From a virus: a stretch of DNA of 36,632 bases. Shown here one piece after another: positions 6,047 through 13,291 of this stretch (position 1 is its first letter; every line of letters starts with the position of its first letter). The notes under the pieces were generated by a model. The model did not search any database. It was given only the letters and a program-made list of their open reading frames with translations, and was not told the DNA's origin. The DNA lies in IMG/VR virus record IMGVR_UViG_3300025769_000029, positions 1 through 36,632 of that record. One strand, 5' to 3'. The position numbers and the translations under genes are program-made.

Positions 6047-6454
6047 ATGACTAAGAAAATAATATGGAAAATAATTGACGGTGTCGAGTGGTGTTATGAT
6101 GAGAATAATAATCGTAATTCTGTTGAATGCTGGGGATCTCGAAAGGATGCGGAAAAAGCATTAAATAGTTTGGTTAATTGCAAAGATTGTAGTGATTGTA
6201 GTTATTGCAGTTATTGCAGAGATTGCAGAGGTTGCAGGTATTGCAGTTATTGCAGTTATTGCAGAGATTGCAGAGGTTGCAGGTATTGCGTGGGTTGCAG
6301 TGATTGCGTAGGTTGCAAGGATTGCGTAGGTTGCAGTGATTGTGCAAATTGCAGTGATTGCAGTTATTGCAGTTATTGCAGTGATTGCAGTGATTGCAGT
6401 GATTGCAGTGATTACTCTGGGAAAAAGGATAATGAAGAGAGAAAGGAGAAATAA
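6047..6454 (+). CDS. CxxC tandem-repeat protein with 26 regularly spaced Cys, 135 aa
   Basis: An N-terminal domain of about 43 residues (KKIIWKIIDGVEWCYDENNN and on) is followed by 26 Cys at exactly every third residue (about residues 45-120), as C-S-D, C-S-Y, C-R-D, C-R-G, C-V-G and C-K-D triplets. A further triplet has Tyr in place of Cys, and the end is charged (GKKDNEERKEK). A three-residue Cys period would put one Cys face along an extended or left-handed helix. It may bind metal or form a disulfide-bonded beta-solenoid; neither can be proved here. Proteins of this kind occur in other phages and bacteria without known function. It lies between the HTH gene and small membrane proteins. 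Confidence 0.75.
   Translation: MTKKIIWKIIDGVEWCYDENNNRNSVECWGSRKDAEKALNSLVNCKDCSDCSYCSYCRDCRGCRYCSYCSYCRDCRGCRYCVGCSDCVGCKDCVGCSDCANCSDCSYCSYCSDCSDCSDCSDYSGKKDNEERKEK
6178..6414 (+). repeat. 9-bp tandem repeat array coding Cys-x-x triplets
   Basis: The unit is TGCAGTGAT with variants TGCAGTTAT, TGCAGAGAT, TGCAGAGGT, TGCAGGTAT and TGCGTAGGT, in about 26 head-to-tail copies. Copies fall into larger blocks: the run SYC-SYC-RDC-RGC-RYC is present twice (about 6200-6240 and 6245-6285), showing recent block duplication. Other frames stay open through it, giving false ORFs on both strands. Confidence 0.93.
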
Positions 6455-6455
6455 T

Positions 6456-6620
6456 ATGCAAGTCTTTATCATTTACGTATTATACGCTATAGCGATCGGA
6501 TGTCTAAGCGCCAGCCTCCTAGTTAGTCTACTGTTAAATAATTACTGGCACGCATTCTTGAATATAACAATGATTGTGCTCTTAATAAAATCTTCTTATG
6601 AATATTTTTGCGAGGATTAA
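6456..6620 (+). CDS. Small membrane protein, 54 aa
   Basis: The start MQVFIIYVLYAIAIGCLSAS is supported by AAAGGAG upstream; the in-frame ORF extension back to 6336 is read through the Cys-repeat array and is not real. Two hydrophobic segments (about 3-27 and 34-48) suggest a hairpin in the inner membrane. Its stop overlaps the next start as TAATG. Confidence 0.65.
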   Translation: MQVFIIYVLYAIAIGCLSASLLVSLLLNNYWHAFLNITMIVLLIKSSYEYFCED

Positions 6621-6979
6621 TGAAACAAGTGAAAGAATCATTGGAAGAAGAAATAAAAGCCCTGAGGGAGTTTAATGCTGAGTTAGATTCTAAATATCCA
6701 GAACTATTGATGAAGAAGAGGGGTAATAAAAAACTAAACCTAAAACGCATTTTCTATTTTATTGTTTGTATTGTGTTGTTAATACTTTGCTCCCTCTCAT
6801 TGGGAGCCGATCTAGTACTAGAGAACGGTCCGGAAATTATTATTGACTGCATTTCGATTATTGCAATTGCATCTCTTACTTATACTTTTTTAGATACGAC
6901 AAACAATAACTATATCATAATCAATACAAACAACTATGACAGATCTAAAAAAACTAAAGAAACATCTAAAAAAGACTAA
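6620..6979 (+). CDS. Two-span membrane protein with N-terminal coiled coil, 119 aa
   Basis: The ATG at 6620 overlaps the previous stop (TAATG) and has CGAGGA upstream; an earlier TTG at 6608 is rejected. Residues 1-30 (KQVKESLEEEIKALREFNAE) form a charged helix. Two transmembrane helices follow (about 44-64 and 74-91), then an Asn-rich polar tail. It is likely an inner-membrane protein made with the 54-aa membrane protein. No family is recognised. Confidence 0.65.
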   Translation: MKQVKESLEEEIKALREFNAELDSKYPELLMKKRGNKKLNLKRIFYFIVCIVLLILCSLSLGADLVLENGPEIIIDCISIIAIASLTYTFLDTTNNNYIIINTNNYDRSKKTKETSKKD

Positions 6980-7112
6980 CAGACATATCAAAAAGAGTCC
7001 AGTCACCAAAGGAGCCGGCGATCTAGGCCTAGAAGTTGCCGAATCCACACCTCCGGGCGAAATCGTAACAGCAGCCATAGCTGAGAACGAACAAGAGAAT
7101 AGCAAAAAGTAA
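6936..7112 (+). CDS. Small hypothetical protein, 58 aa, overlapping the upstream gene
   Basis: This ORF (MTDLKKLKKHLKKTNRHIKK and on) starts inside the end of the membrane-protein gene in another frame. It has a basic N-terminal half and an acidic C-terminal half (EVAESTPPGEIVTAAIAENE). No Shine-Dalgarno is seen. Its third-codon-position pattern and richer GC look coding. It is the last ORF before the promoter at 7162. Confidence 0.5.
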   Translation: MTDLKKLKKHLKKTNRHIKKSPVTKGAGDLGLEVAESTPPGEIVTAAIAENEQENSKK

Positions 7113-7161
7113 AATTAATCAACTAAAACCCCGCTATTTAACGTAATAATTGTAAAAATAC

Positions 7162-7190
7162 TTGACATATGATATTATTTATATTGTAAT
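7162..7190 (+). promoter_or_regulatory. Strong sigma-70 promoter
   Basis: TTGACA (7162-7167), a perfect -35 box, is followed after 17 bases by TGTAAT (7185-7190), a 5 of 6 match to the -10 box. It lies 46 bases before the 265-aa gene. Host housekeeping sigma would recognise it, so the genes from 7236 may be expressed early and strongly. Confidence 0.8.
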
Positions 7191-7235
7191 GTTTCTGTCT
7201 TTAAATTAAATATTAATTTTGAAACAAAGGGAGTT

Positions 7236-8033
7236 ATGAGTAATATAATTTTGTTAGGTGGAAAATCTGTTAAAGATGCTATTAATTATCCAGAGCTAAA
7301 TGATGAGCGCAACACAGTTTATGCGATTAATCGTAAAAGCGGAATAGAGGAATTCTTGAATTTGGAAGTAGATGTTTGGGTTCTTTTCTGTGATGTGGAA
7401 TTGAGAGAACAATTGGAAGAAGTAAGAGAATTCTTATCAAGAAAAAGAGAGAATAGATTAATTATATCAGACAACGGGTTAGAAAAAATAAGAAATGAAA
7501 TAAGAGTTAAGCCGCTACCCAATCCAGATAGAATTATTCTTATCGACAGTTATTACAATAAACGCAATATTAATTCACTTGCTGCACTATTGCAATTCTT
7601 AAAAATTGCAGATCCGGCATCAAGAAATTACCTCTTTGGCTGCGATGGTCTAGCAAAGAAAGAAGAAAAAGACATATATTTCAGACAGGAGAACTTGAGC
7701 GAAGCTCGCATTGCAAAAAATAATATTTACTATGATATGGTAGTTTTTCAAGATAACTACTTAGAAATAGTTGGAGACCTATTCGTCCGCAACATGAATG
7801 TGAACAGCTATTATGATAAAATACCATACGCCGATAAAATAGAGACGATTCCAACAGATATTTTGGCTACAAACAAATTATCGACATCAGATCTATTAAT
7901 AATAATGGAGCAAATCCATAATAGAAAATTCAGCGAGGAATTTATAAAAAATATATATGAGACATCCTTAATGAAAAGAATAATAAAGAGAATAAAGAGG
8001 CGATTTAAAAAACTCTTTATCAAAAGAAAGTAA
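7236..8033 (+). CDS. Possible DUF115/MAF-like (Rossmann, sugar-transfer-like) protein, 265 aa
   Basis: An N-terminal strand-loop ([15 protein letters not shown]) with a Gly-Gly-Lys-Ser turn is followed by VYAINRK, a [12 protein letters not shown] segment and [16 protein letters not shown]...YLFGCDGL. This order recalls the DUF115/MAF-type fold (nucleotide-sugar or pterin-linked transferases with GxGPS, N and G-x-D motifs). The match is partial and its canonical GPS motif is missing. The C-terminus is strongly basic ([19 protein letters not shown]), probably for membrane or nucleic acid contact. AAGGGAG lies two bases before the ATG and a strong promoter lies upstream. Function in the phage is unknown. 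Confidence 0.65.
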   Translation: MSNIILLGGKSVKDAINYPELNDERNTVYAINRKSGIEEFLNLEVDVWVLFCDVELREQLEEVREFLSRKRENRLIISDNGLEKIRNEIRVKPLPNPDRIILIDSYYNKRNINSLAALLQFLKIADPASRNYLFGCDGLAKKEEKDIYFRQENLSEARIAKNNIYYDMVVFQDNYLEIVGDLFVRNMNVNSYYDKIPYADKIETIPTDILATNKLSTSDLLIIMEQIHNRKFSEEFIKNIYETSLMKRIIKRIKRRFKKLFIKRK

Positions 8034-8035
8034 CT

Positions 8036-8329
8036 ATGCAATTAAGATCTGCCTTATTCTTAGTCGGAGAAAATAGCGAAAAGACCAAATGCTTCTTCGA
8101 AGAAACAGAAACTAAATATAGCGGCGGATCTATACCAAATGGTTACGATAAATCATTAAGAGAAGTCGCAACCATCTTAGGTATTACAGGGGAGAGAGTT
8201 AGACAAATCGAAATGAAGGCCCTGAATAAATTAAGACATCCAAAGAGATCTAAATTACTAAGAGCTTTTTTATATAATGAGAAATTAAAGGAGAGTAAAA
8301 ATGAAAAGAATAATTATATTGGCTATTAG
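8036..8329 (+). CDS. Stand-alone sigma-70 region 4 protein, 97 aa
   Basis: Residues 39-80 ([20 protein letters not shown], then [20 protein letters not shown]) match sigma-70 region 4.2 closely, including the ERVRQIE recognition helix that reads the -35 box and the following KAL-x-KLRHP that meets the RNA polymerase beta flap. Regions 1-3 are absent; the first 38 residues are unrelated to region 2. The protein could bind -35 DNA or compete for the beta flap, or act with a partner to redirect host RNA polymerase. It starts 2 bases after the previous stop without a clear Shine-Dalgarno, and its end overlaps the secreted-peptide gene by 29 bases. Confidence 0.85.
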   Translation: MQLRSALFLVGENSEKTKCFFEETETKYSGGSIPNGYDKSLREVATILGITGERVRQIEMKALNKLRHPKRSKLLRAFLYNEKLKESKNEKNNYIGY

Positions 8330-8486
8330 CTTAATACTTATATCATCAAACGCATCTGCCAAATTATACAGATGCGGCCACAAACCACCAAAACCAATGG
8401 CCTGTTTCACAGGTAAGTTTATATGCTTATGCGATCCAGTAACAGCCAAAGAATGCGTTTGGATGTTAAGAGATTGTGGTTATTAG
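8301..8486 (+). CDS. Small exported Cys-rich protein, 61 aa
   Basis: The first 20 residues ([20 protein letters not shown]) are a classic Sec signal peptide with an ASA cleavage site before KLYRCGHK. The mature part of about 41 residues has six Cys, so three disulfides are possible in the periplasm. AAAGGAG precedes the ATG by 7 bases. Such small periplasmic phage proteins may alter the host envelope or exclude other phages, but no specific role can be assigned. Confidence 0.75.
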   Translation: MKRIIILAISLILISSNASAKLYRCGHKPPKPMACFTGKFICLCDPVTAKECVWMLRDCGY

Positions 8487-8534
8487 ACTCATTATTGAGT
8501 GAGAGTTGACTAAATTTTAATAATTTTGTAAAGT
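8487..8534 (+). promoter_or_regulatory. Promoter with adjacent palindrome, possibly giving a leaderless mRNA
   Basis: TTGACT (8506-8511) and TAAAGT (8529-8534) are 17 bases apart. The ATG of the HTH gene at 8539 lies at the expected transcription start, so the message would have little or no leader, as for lambda cI from PRM. Just upstream ACTCA-TTAT-TGAGT (8487-8500) is a perfect inverted repeat and a good operator candidate for the HTH protein. Confidence 0.55.
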
Positions 8535-8538
8535 GTAA

Positions 8539-8775
8539 ATGACGAATTTATTTTGTGATTTTGTGAGTATCGATCAAGCATATAGCTTGATGAAGAAACT
8601 TCAGTTAAATGTGACTTCTTTTTCTGAGTTGTGCGGAGTATCAAGACAGCAATTCTACAATTGGGATAAAAAAGGTCGTATGCCGGAGTATAGATTGAGT
8701 CAAATAAAACTCGCTTTACATAAGACTTTTAAAGACGAATATGATCGTAAATGTAAAATATTGGAGGAGATATAG
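8539..8775 (+). CDS. Cro/CI-type HTH regulator, 78 aa
   Basis: Residues 11-55 carry a Cro-like HTH: ID-x-A, LNVTSFSELCGVSRQQFYNW (helices 2 and 3 with the G-V turn), then DKKGRMPEYRLSQIKLAL, the DKKG-x-x-P pattern typical of Cro family DNA contacts. The short length with no oligomerisation or cleavage domain suits a Cro-type regulator more than CI. No Shine-Dalgarno is present and the promoter places transcription start at the ATG. It probably binds the palindrome just upstream. Confidence 0.8.
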   Translation: MTNLFCDFVSIDQAYSLMKKLQLNVTSFSELCGVSRQQFYNWDKKGRMPEYRLSQIKLALHKTFKDEYDRKCKILEEI

Positions 8776-8776
8776 T

Positions 8777-9037
8777 ATGATAGTATTTCCATTTGCCTCA
8801 AAGAAGGTTAATTTAAAACCAGTAAGAAAATGCGAACATAAATGGGATGTTCTACGGGCTGGGTTGACGTACGAAACAGTAGGTCCAACACTCACTCTTG
8901 TAAATGGTATAGCTGTAGAATGCCTTAATTGTAAAGAGAGGGAGATTCTACCTTTGAGAAGGTCGTGGATTAACAAAGAGATAACAAATGAGCAGTATAA
9001 AGATGCTATGCGGCACTGTACAAATAGGCTCTTATAA
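8777..9037 (+). CDS. Small zinc-finger-like protein, 86 aa
   Basis: The ATG at 8777 has GGAGG upstream inside the HTH gene end; an earlier in-frame ATG at 8741 is rejected as part of the HTH reading region. Residues 18-53 contain C-x-H-x-W...C-x-x-C (RKCEHKWDV and VECLNCKERE), a likely zinc site. The rest is basic and helical. No family is recognised. Confidence 0.65.
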   Translation: MIVFPFASKKVNLKPVRKCEHKWDVLRAGLTYETVGPTLTLVNGIAVECLNCKEREILPLRRSWINKEITNEQYKDAMRHCTNRLL

Positions 9038-9049
9038 CGTAAAATAATT

Positions 9050-9397
9050 ATGAAAGATAAACAAGCGGCAATCCAGCAGATCCAAAGCAACGTAATGGAA
9101 TGGTCAAGAAAGATGGATCTGCAAGATTATCTAAAAGATGAGCTATCTAAAACCAACCAAGCCACCGGCAAAAAACACATAGAAGACATAGTAGATCACG
9201 CCATAATAGAAGCTAAAGTTGAGTCAGAACCGCGATGGACTAAACTTCTATTTGATAATATAAAATCTGACAACAAACAAACCCCAACTCAAACCAACAT
9301 TTTCTTAGAAATGGCCGCTAAATCTAATGATAGTATTGACAAATTAGTCGGCGCGTCTACAACAAAGAAGAAATCAACAATTATGGACATAATATGA
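9050..9397 (+). CDS. Possible small terminase subunit, 115 aa
   Basis: The protein is polar and helical, with an N-terminal helix (KQAAIQQIQSNVMEWSRKMD) and a conserved-looking HIEDIVDHAIIEAKVESEPRWTKLLFDNI-type segment in the middle, described here only as a helix pair. It lies next to the large terminase gene, where a TerS gene would be expected, and TerS of podoviruses are often short and poorly conserved. No clear HTH is seen, so this is a guess by position. It overlaps the next ORF by ATGA. Confidence 0.4.
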   Translation: MKDKQAAIQQIQSNVMEWSRKMDLQDYLKDELSKTNQATGKKHIEDIVDHAIIEAKVESEPRWTKLLFDNIKSDNKQTPTQTNIFLEMAAKSNDSIDKLVGASTTKKKSTIMDII

Positions 9398-9558
9398 TTA
9401 GAATAAAACATAACATCAAAACCATTGAGATTCTCAAAGGGAAATTATCTAAAAAGGATTTGCCAGCCAATATTAAAGATTATACAGTAGTTGATCTAAC
9501 TGTTAAAGACGAGAAACCAAAGAAAGGAAGACCAAAGAAAGTTGTGGAGAAAGATTAA
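9394..9558 (+). CDS. Small basic protein with AT-hook-like motif, 54 aa
   Basis: The ORF MIRIKHNIKTIEILKGKLSK continues to a C-terminal KPKKGRPKKVVEKD, which contains GRPKK, an AT-hook-like core that binds the minor groove of AT-rich DNA. Its ATG overlaps the previous TGA (ATGA). Its stop overlaps the stop of the convergent large terminase gene by 4 bases. It could help DNA recognition near packaging genes. Confidence 0.65.
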   Translation: MIRIKHNIKTIEILKGKLSKKDLPANIKDYTVVDLTVKDEKPKKGRPKKVVEKD

Positions 9559-11183
9559 TATCCAGTGATTGAATCGGAATTGCCAACATGATCCTCAAGC
9601 TCCTCATAACCCCAATTATCCTTCATTGGGAAGTCAATTCTTACTTCCTCATCTTTAATTCTTGCTAAACAGTCAAGCATATCATCATGTTTACTAGTAG
9701 GGAATTGTAGATATTCTTCATCAACAAAGATCTTAGTTAGATTCTGCTTCGTTCCTTCGTAATCATGATACCAAAGCTCATAAGGTAAGTATATCTTACT
9801 ACCTTCGAAGTCAGGTATTAATTTAGCTATACGATCAACCTTAGCTGTCTTCCCACCAAGCTTAATTATATTAAAGCGGAAACTTAGTTGTTCCTGTTTT
9901 TCTTGGATATGCTCAATATCAGCTTGTAAACCATATTGTTCATAACCGACATAAATTGGCTGATACTTATTGACCAGCTTAAACAATCTGTCGGTTCTTT
10001 CTGATAAGTTTAACCGATCCCGAATCATATCAACTATATAGTAGTTGCCATCCTCATTCGCACCTATTACCATCATCACTGTATAATCACTTTCTTTCTT
10101 TTTAGAATGGGCCGGATCAACAAAAATATATTTATTCATATTCATATCAGGTTTATAACCGCCGTAATATTTCAACCACTCCATCTTGAAATTTTGTAAG
10201 GATGCAGCAACTGGATTAAGAAGAATCTGACAAGAGAAATTATAGACACCTTGCTTCTTATACTTCATCTCTAACTCTTCTTTAGTGAGAAGATGGGCCT
10301 CATCATTACTCTCAATCGGCCATTTGCCGCCAATAGTTGCTGGATATTTCCTAAGTTTGAAAGTGCCGCTATCAATAATTGCCTGAGTTGTATCATTAGC
10401 AGCATAAGGAGTTCCGACGGCACGATATAAACCACCTCTTGTCCCGATGTTATCTGATAATCCCCACGCTCTTGTTGTCTTCTGGATCATTTCGGTGGTT
10501 GTTACTGTATCCTGCGTAACAATATCATCATAAACTATAGTAAAAAAGTGTTTTCCTGTCGGTTGGGCATCGACCAAGCCCCAAGCTTCAACTGTAGCTT
10601 CTTTCGGATTTGACTTTCTTTTAACTACAATACCTTCATCCTCCGACCACTTTGGACTTTGGCCTTTAGGGTTGTCATAAAATATATCAGGGAATAGTTG
10701 AGTGAGAGGTAACGCAGGATTCTCAAAGGTTTGTTTAATTTCGCGTAAAAACGACTTAGCGAGAGGTCTTGTGACTGATAAGATGCCGATTGTTGTTTCT
10801 CTTTCCCATTCTGACAATGATTCTTCACCATGGCTTGCTATAATATCTTGTATTGATTTGCCGTAGGTAATTATACTCGATTTAAAATGCTCTCTCGACC
10901 ATAGATCTAAATATCCATTAGGCTCCGCTTCAACCTCCTTACATCTATCAAGTAACCACTGTTTAGCTATGTAGTGTTTATTGCACCCATACCATAATAA
11001 GAAAAATAAATCGGTCCTAAGTAACAAGCGTTTAAATCTTATCTCTTCTTGCAAAGCAGCATTTCTTAGCTCCTCATCCTCAATTTCGCAATTCTCTTCA
11101 TGTTTAGCTTTTAGCCTGATCAGAAACTCTTTATATTGCTCTATCGTTTTATAATGACGGAGAGGGCTTTTAGTTATATCCAT
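9555..11183 (-). CDS. terL: Terminase large subunit
   Basis: The 542-aa protein is the packaging motor and headful nuclease. ATPase domain: the deviant Walker A is SREHFKSS (R97, K101, S102), Walker B is FFTIVYDD (D219-D220 region), and the coupling motif VGTPY is at 256-260. RNase H-like nuclease: KYIFVDPAH (D356), GYEQYG (E415) and SKHDDMLD (D500, D501, D504) supply metal-binding acidic residues. The length fits the family. Unusually it stands alone on the minus strand, divergent from the portal and converging on the 54-aa gene. No Shine-Dalgarno precedes the ATG, and only 73 bases separate it from the portal start. Confidence 0.95.
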   Translation of the reverse strand: MDITKSPLRHYKTIEQYKEFLIRLKAKHEENCEIEDEELRNAALQEEIRFKRLLLRTDLFFLLWYGCNKHYIAKQWLLDRCKEVEAEPNGYLDLWSREHFKSSIITYGKSIQDIIASHGEESLSEWERETTIGILSVTRPLAKSFLREIKQTFENPALPLTQLFPDIFYDNPKGQSPKWSEDEGIVVKRKSNPKEATVEAWGLVDAQPTGKHFFTIVYDDIVTQDTVTTTEMIQKTTRAWGLSDNIGTRGGLYRAVGTPYAANDTTQAIIDSGTFKLRKYPATIGGKWPIESNDEAHLLTKEELEMKYKKQGVYNFSCQILLNPVAASLQNFKMEWLKYYGGYKPDMNMNKYIFVDPAHSKKKESDYTVMMVIGANEDGNYYIVDMIRDRLNLSERTDRLFKLVNKYQPIYVGYEQYGLQADIEHIQEKQEQLSFRFNIIKLGGKTAKVDRIAKLIPDFEGSKIYLPYELWYHDYEGTKQNLTKIFVDEEYLQFPTSKHDDMLDCLARIKDEEVRIDFPMKDNWGYEELEDHVGNSDSITGY

Positions 11184-11256
11184 AAAATAAATATTGACTC
11201 AAGAAAAATAAGAACTAGCTTTTTATGCTTGAAATTTCAAGCATAATTCACAAAGC
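11184..11256. promoter_or_regulatory. Divergent terminase/portal control region with 24-bp perfect palindrome
   Basis: The palindrome spans 11223-11246 with arm TTATGCTTGAAA and its exact complement. CATAAT (11242-11247), a 5 of 6 match to a -10 box, lies in its right arm, so transcription would start close to the portal ATG at 11257. TTGACT (11194-11199) has no matching -10 box at 17 bases. The symmetry suggests a regulator operator for the late genes; a hairpin in RNA is also possible. Confidence 0.6.
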
Positions 11257-13290
11257 ATGGATATTAAGTCTATTTTATCAAGTAAAAATCTTGCTGAGTC
11301 GCTAGAAGACAATCAAAGTGCGCGTATTGCACAAGACGTCCTAGAGCGCTTCAACAAAGACATAGATAGTCGATCTGAGAAGCAGCAGGTGCTTGAGGAA
11401 TTAGTGAAGCTCTCCATGTCGGTCATGGAAGAAAAGTCCTACCCATGGGCGGGGGCTTCTAATATTAACTTCCCCCTAATCTCTACAGCCAGCGTTGACT
11501 TTGCAGCAAAATGTTCTCCAGAAATTCTCAGAGATGATTTTATAGTTAAAGCTAAAGTCATCGGGAATGACGCAGGCAAGATTATGTTTAATAATGCTGG
11601 CGAGAAAATGTTTAACGAAGATGGTTCACCTGTTTTAAAAGATGTAGGTGCTAAACAAGAGAGAGGAGAGAGGGTTTCTACCTACATGAATTATCAATTG
11701 ACTGAAGAAATAGAGAACTGGACAGAAGATACTGATAGAATGCTGGTTAGTCTTCCAGTGGTAGGAACCATGTTTAAGAAAACCTATAAAAACGGTGACC
11801 ATACTATTAATAGTGAATTAATATTCCCTGATAAACTAATAGTTCATGATCAAACAACTAGATTTGACAGAGCGCCAATTACTCATATTCAAGAATTATA
11901 TCCAAATGAGATTCAGGAAAGAATAAGAAAAGGCTTCTTTAAGGAGTTTATTTATGATATTGATAGCAGTGATACTATCGGCACTGTTAATAATGTAGAT
12001 CTATCTGAAGCCCAAAACGGGAATGTTAACGATGCTAATTCTGGACTTCATGTTTTTCTGGAGCAATGCTGTTATCTAGATTTAGATGAAGATGGTTTCT
12101 TAGAGCCATATACCGCCACAATACATAAGAAAACAGATTCTCTAGTGCGATTGGTACCTAGGTTTGAGGAGTCTAACATAAAAAAAGAAGGTAATAAGAT
12201 TGTAGAAATTAAGGCCTATAATCCGTACACCGTCTACAAATTCATTCCTTCAATCGATGGGTCTTTTTATGGAATCGGACTAGGTCACTTACTATACAAC
12301 TTAAATAAGGGAGTTAATTCCTCAATTAATCAATTGACTGATGCAGCCACTCTCCAGAACACAGGAGGAGGATTTATTGCTAAATCTCTAAAAATTAGAG
12401 GTGGTTCGTTCAAAATGCGTCCTAATGAATATCATCAAGTGGATTCTTATGGTTCAGCTTTAAGAGACTCTATATTCACTATGCCAACTCCACAGCCATC
12501 GCAAACACTGTTCGCATTACTAGGCTTCTTAACCCAATCAGGCAAAGAACTTGGTTCTTTACGCGATTCATTAACAGGAGAGAACGCTGCTAATGTACAG
12601 GCAACAACTATGATGGCACTAGTTGAACAAGGGATTACTCAATTCAGATCAATTTATAAAAGGATATATCGCTCACTAAAAAGTGAGTTTAAAATCATTT
12701 ACACTATTAATAGTAAGAATCTGACTAACAAGAAGTATGCAGAGGTTCTTGATGAACCAGTTTCAGAAGTCGATGTTAAAGCCGATTTCTCAAAAAGAGG
12801 ATTTGATATAACTCCGGTTGCTGATGGTGCAAGTCTAACTAACTCTCAAAGAATGGCTAAGGCAAATTTCTTGATGGGGTTCATTGGCGATCCGTTCACT
12901 AATCAAATGTTATTACGTCAAAGAATCTTCAGTGATTTCGCTATTGAAGATTATAAGGATCTTATCACCCCACCGCCACCAGAGCAACCAAGCGTTGAAT
13001 TAACATTGGCTCAAGCAGAGATAGCTAAAGCGGAAAATAGAATGAAAGAAGTTCAGATTAAGGCAATTGAGACGTCAGCCAATATCGAAAAAGCAAAGTA
13101 CGATAATGAAAAGACTCTAGCAGAGATCAAAGAGATCGAGACTCAAGCCTTAAAAAATATTTCAGAGGCTTTTCGTTCCGAGAGAGAATCAGTTATCAAC
13201 ACTGCTAATGCAGTCAGACAACAAATTGAACAGAGAGTAGAAGACCAGACACTAACAAGCCCAGTAGAGAATACTAATAATCAAGTTTAA
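11257..13290 (+). CDS. Portal protein (P22-like)
   Basis: The 677-aa protein has the length and opening pattern of P22-type portals. An N-terminal helical part carries KSYPWAGASNINFPLISTAS near 60-80 (the P-W-x-G-A-S-N-x-x-x-P-L signature). The stem/clip region follows, then a Gln/Glu/Lys-rich helical C-terminus (about 580-660) like the P22 portal barrel. Twelve copies would form the DNA entry ring at one capsid vertex and dock the terminase. No Shine-Dalgarno precedes the ATG; it opens the rightward late block. Confidence 0.9.
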   Translation: MDIKSILSSKNLAESLEDNQSARIAQDVLERFNKDIDSRSEKQQVLEELVKLSMSVMEEKSYPWAGASNINFPLISTASVDFAAKCSPEILRDDFIVKAKVIGNDAGKIMFNNAGEKMFNEDGSPVLKDVGAKQERGERVSTYMNYQLTEEIENWTEDTDRMLVSLPVVGTMFKKTYKNGDHTINSELIFPDKLIVHDQTTRFDRAPITHIQELYPNEIQERIRKGFFKEFIYDIDSSDTIGTVNNVDLSEAQNGNVNDANSGLHVFLEQCCYLDLDEDGFLEPYTATIHKKTDSLVRLVPRFEESNIKKEGNKIVEIKAYNPYTVYKFIPSIDGSFYGIGLGHLLYNLNKGVNSSINQLTDAATLQNTGGGFIAKSLKIRGGSFKMRPNEYHQVDSYGSALRDSIFTMPTPQPSQTLFALLGFLTQSGKELGSLRDSLTGENAANVQATTMMALVEQGITQFRSIYKRIYRSLKSEFKIIYTINSKNLTNKKYAEVLDEPVSEVDVKADFSKRGFDITPVADGASLTNSQRMAKANFLMGFIGDPFTNQMLLRQRIFSDFAIEDYKDLITPPPPEQPSVELTLAQAEIAKAENRMKEVQIKAIETSANIEKAKYDNEKTLAEIKEIETQALKNISEAFRSERESVINTANAVRQQIEQRVEDQTLTSPVENTNNQV

Positions 13291-13291
13291 T

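Noticed and set aside
6178-6414. CRISPR array
   Set aside because: Units are 9 bases, head to tail, without spacers and in frame within one gene.
6161-6472. Minus-strand ORFs (Ile-Thr-Ala or Asn-His-Cys repeats) and plus frame Ile-Ala-Val repeat
   Set aside because: These are shadows of the 9-base repeat. Only the Cys-x-x frame has a non-repetitive N-terminal domain and fits gene order.
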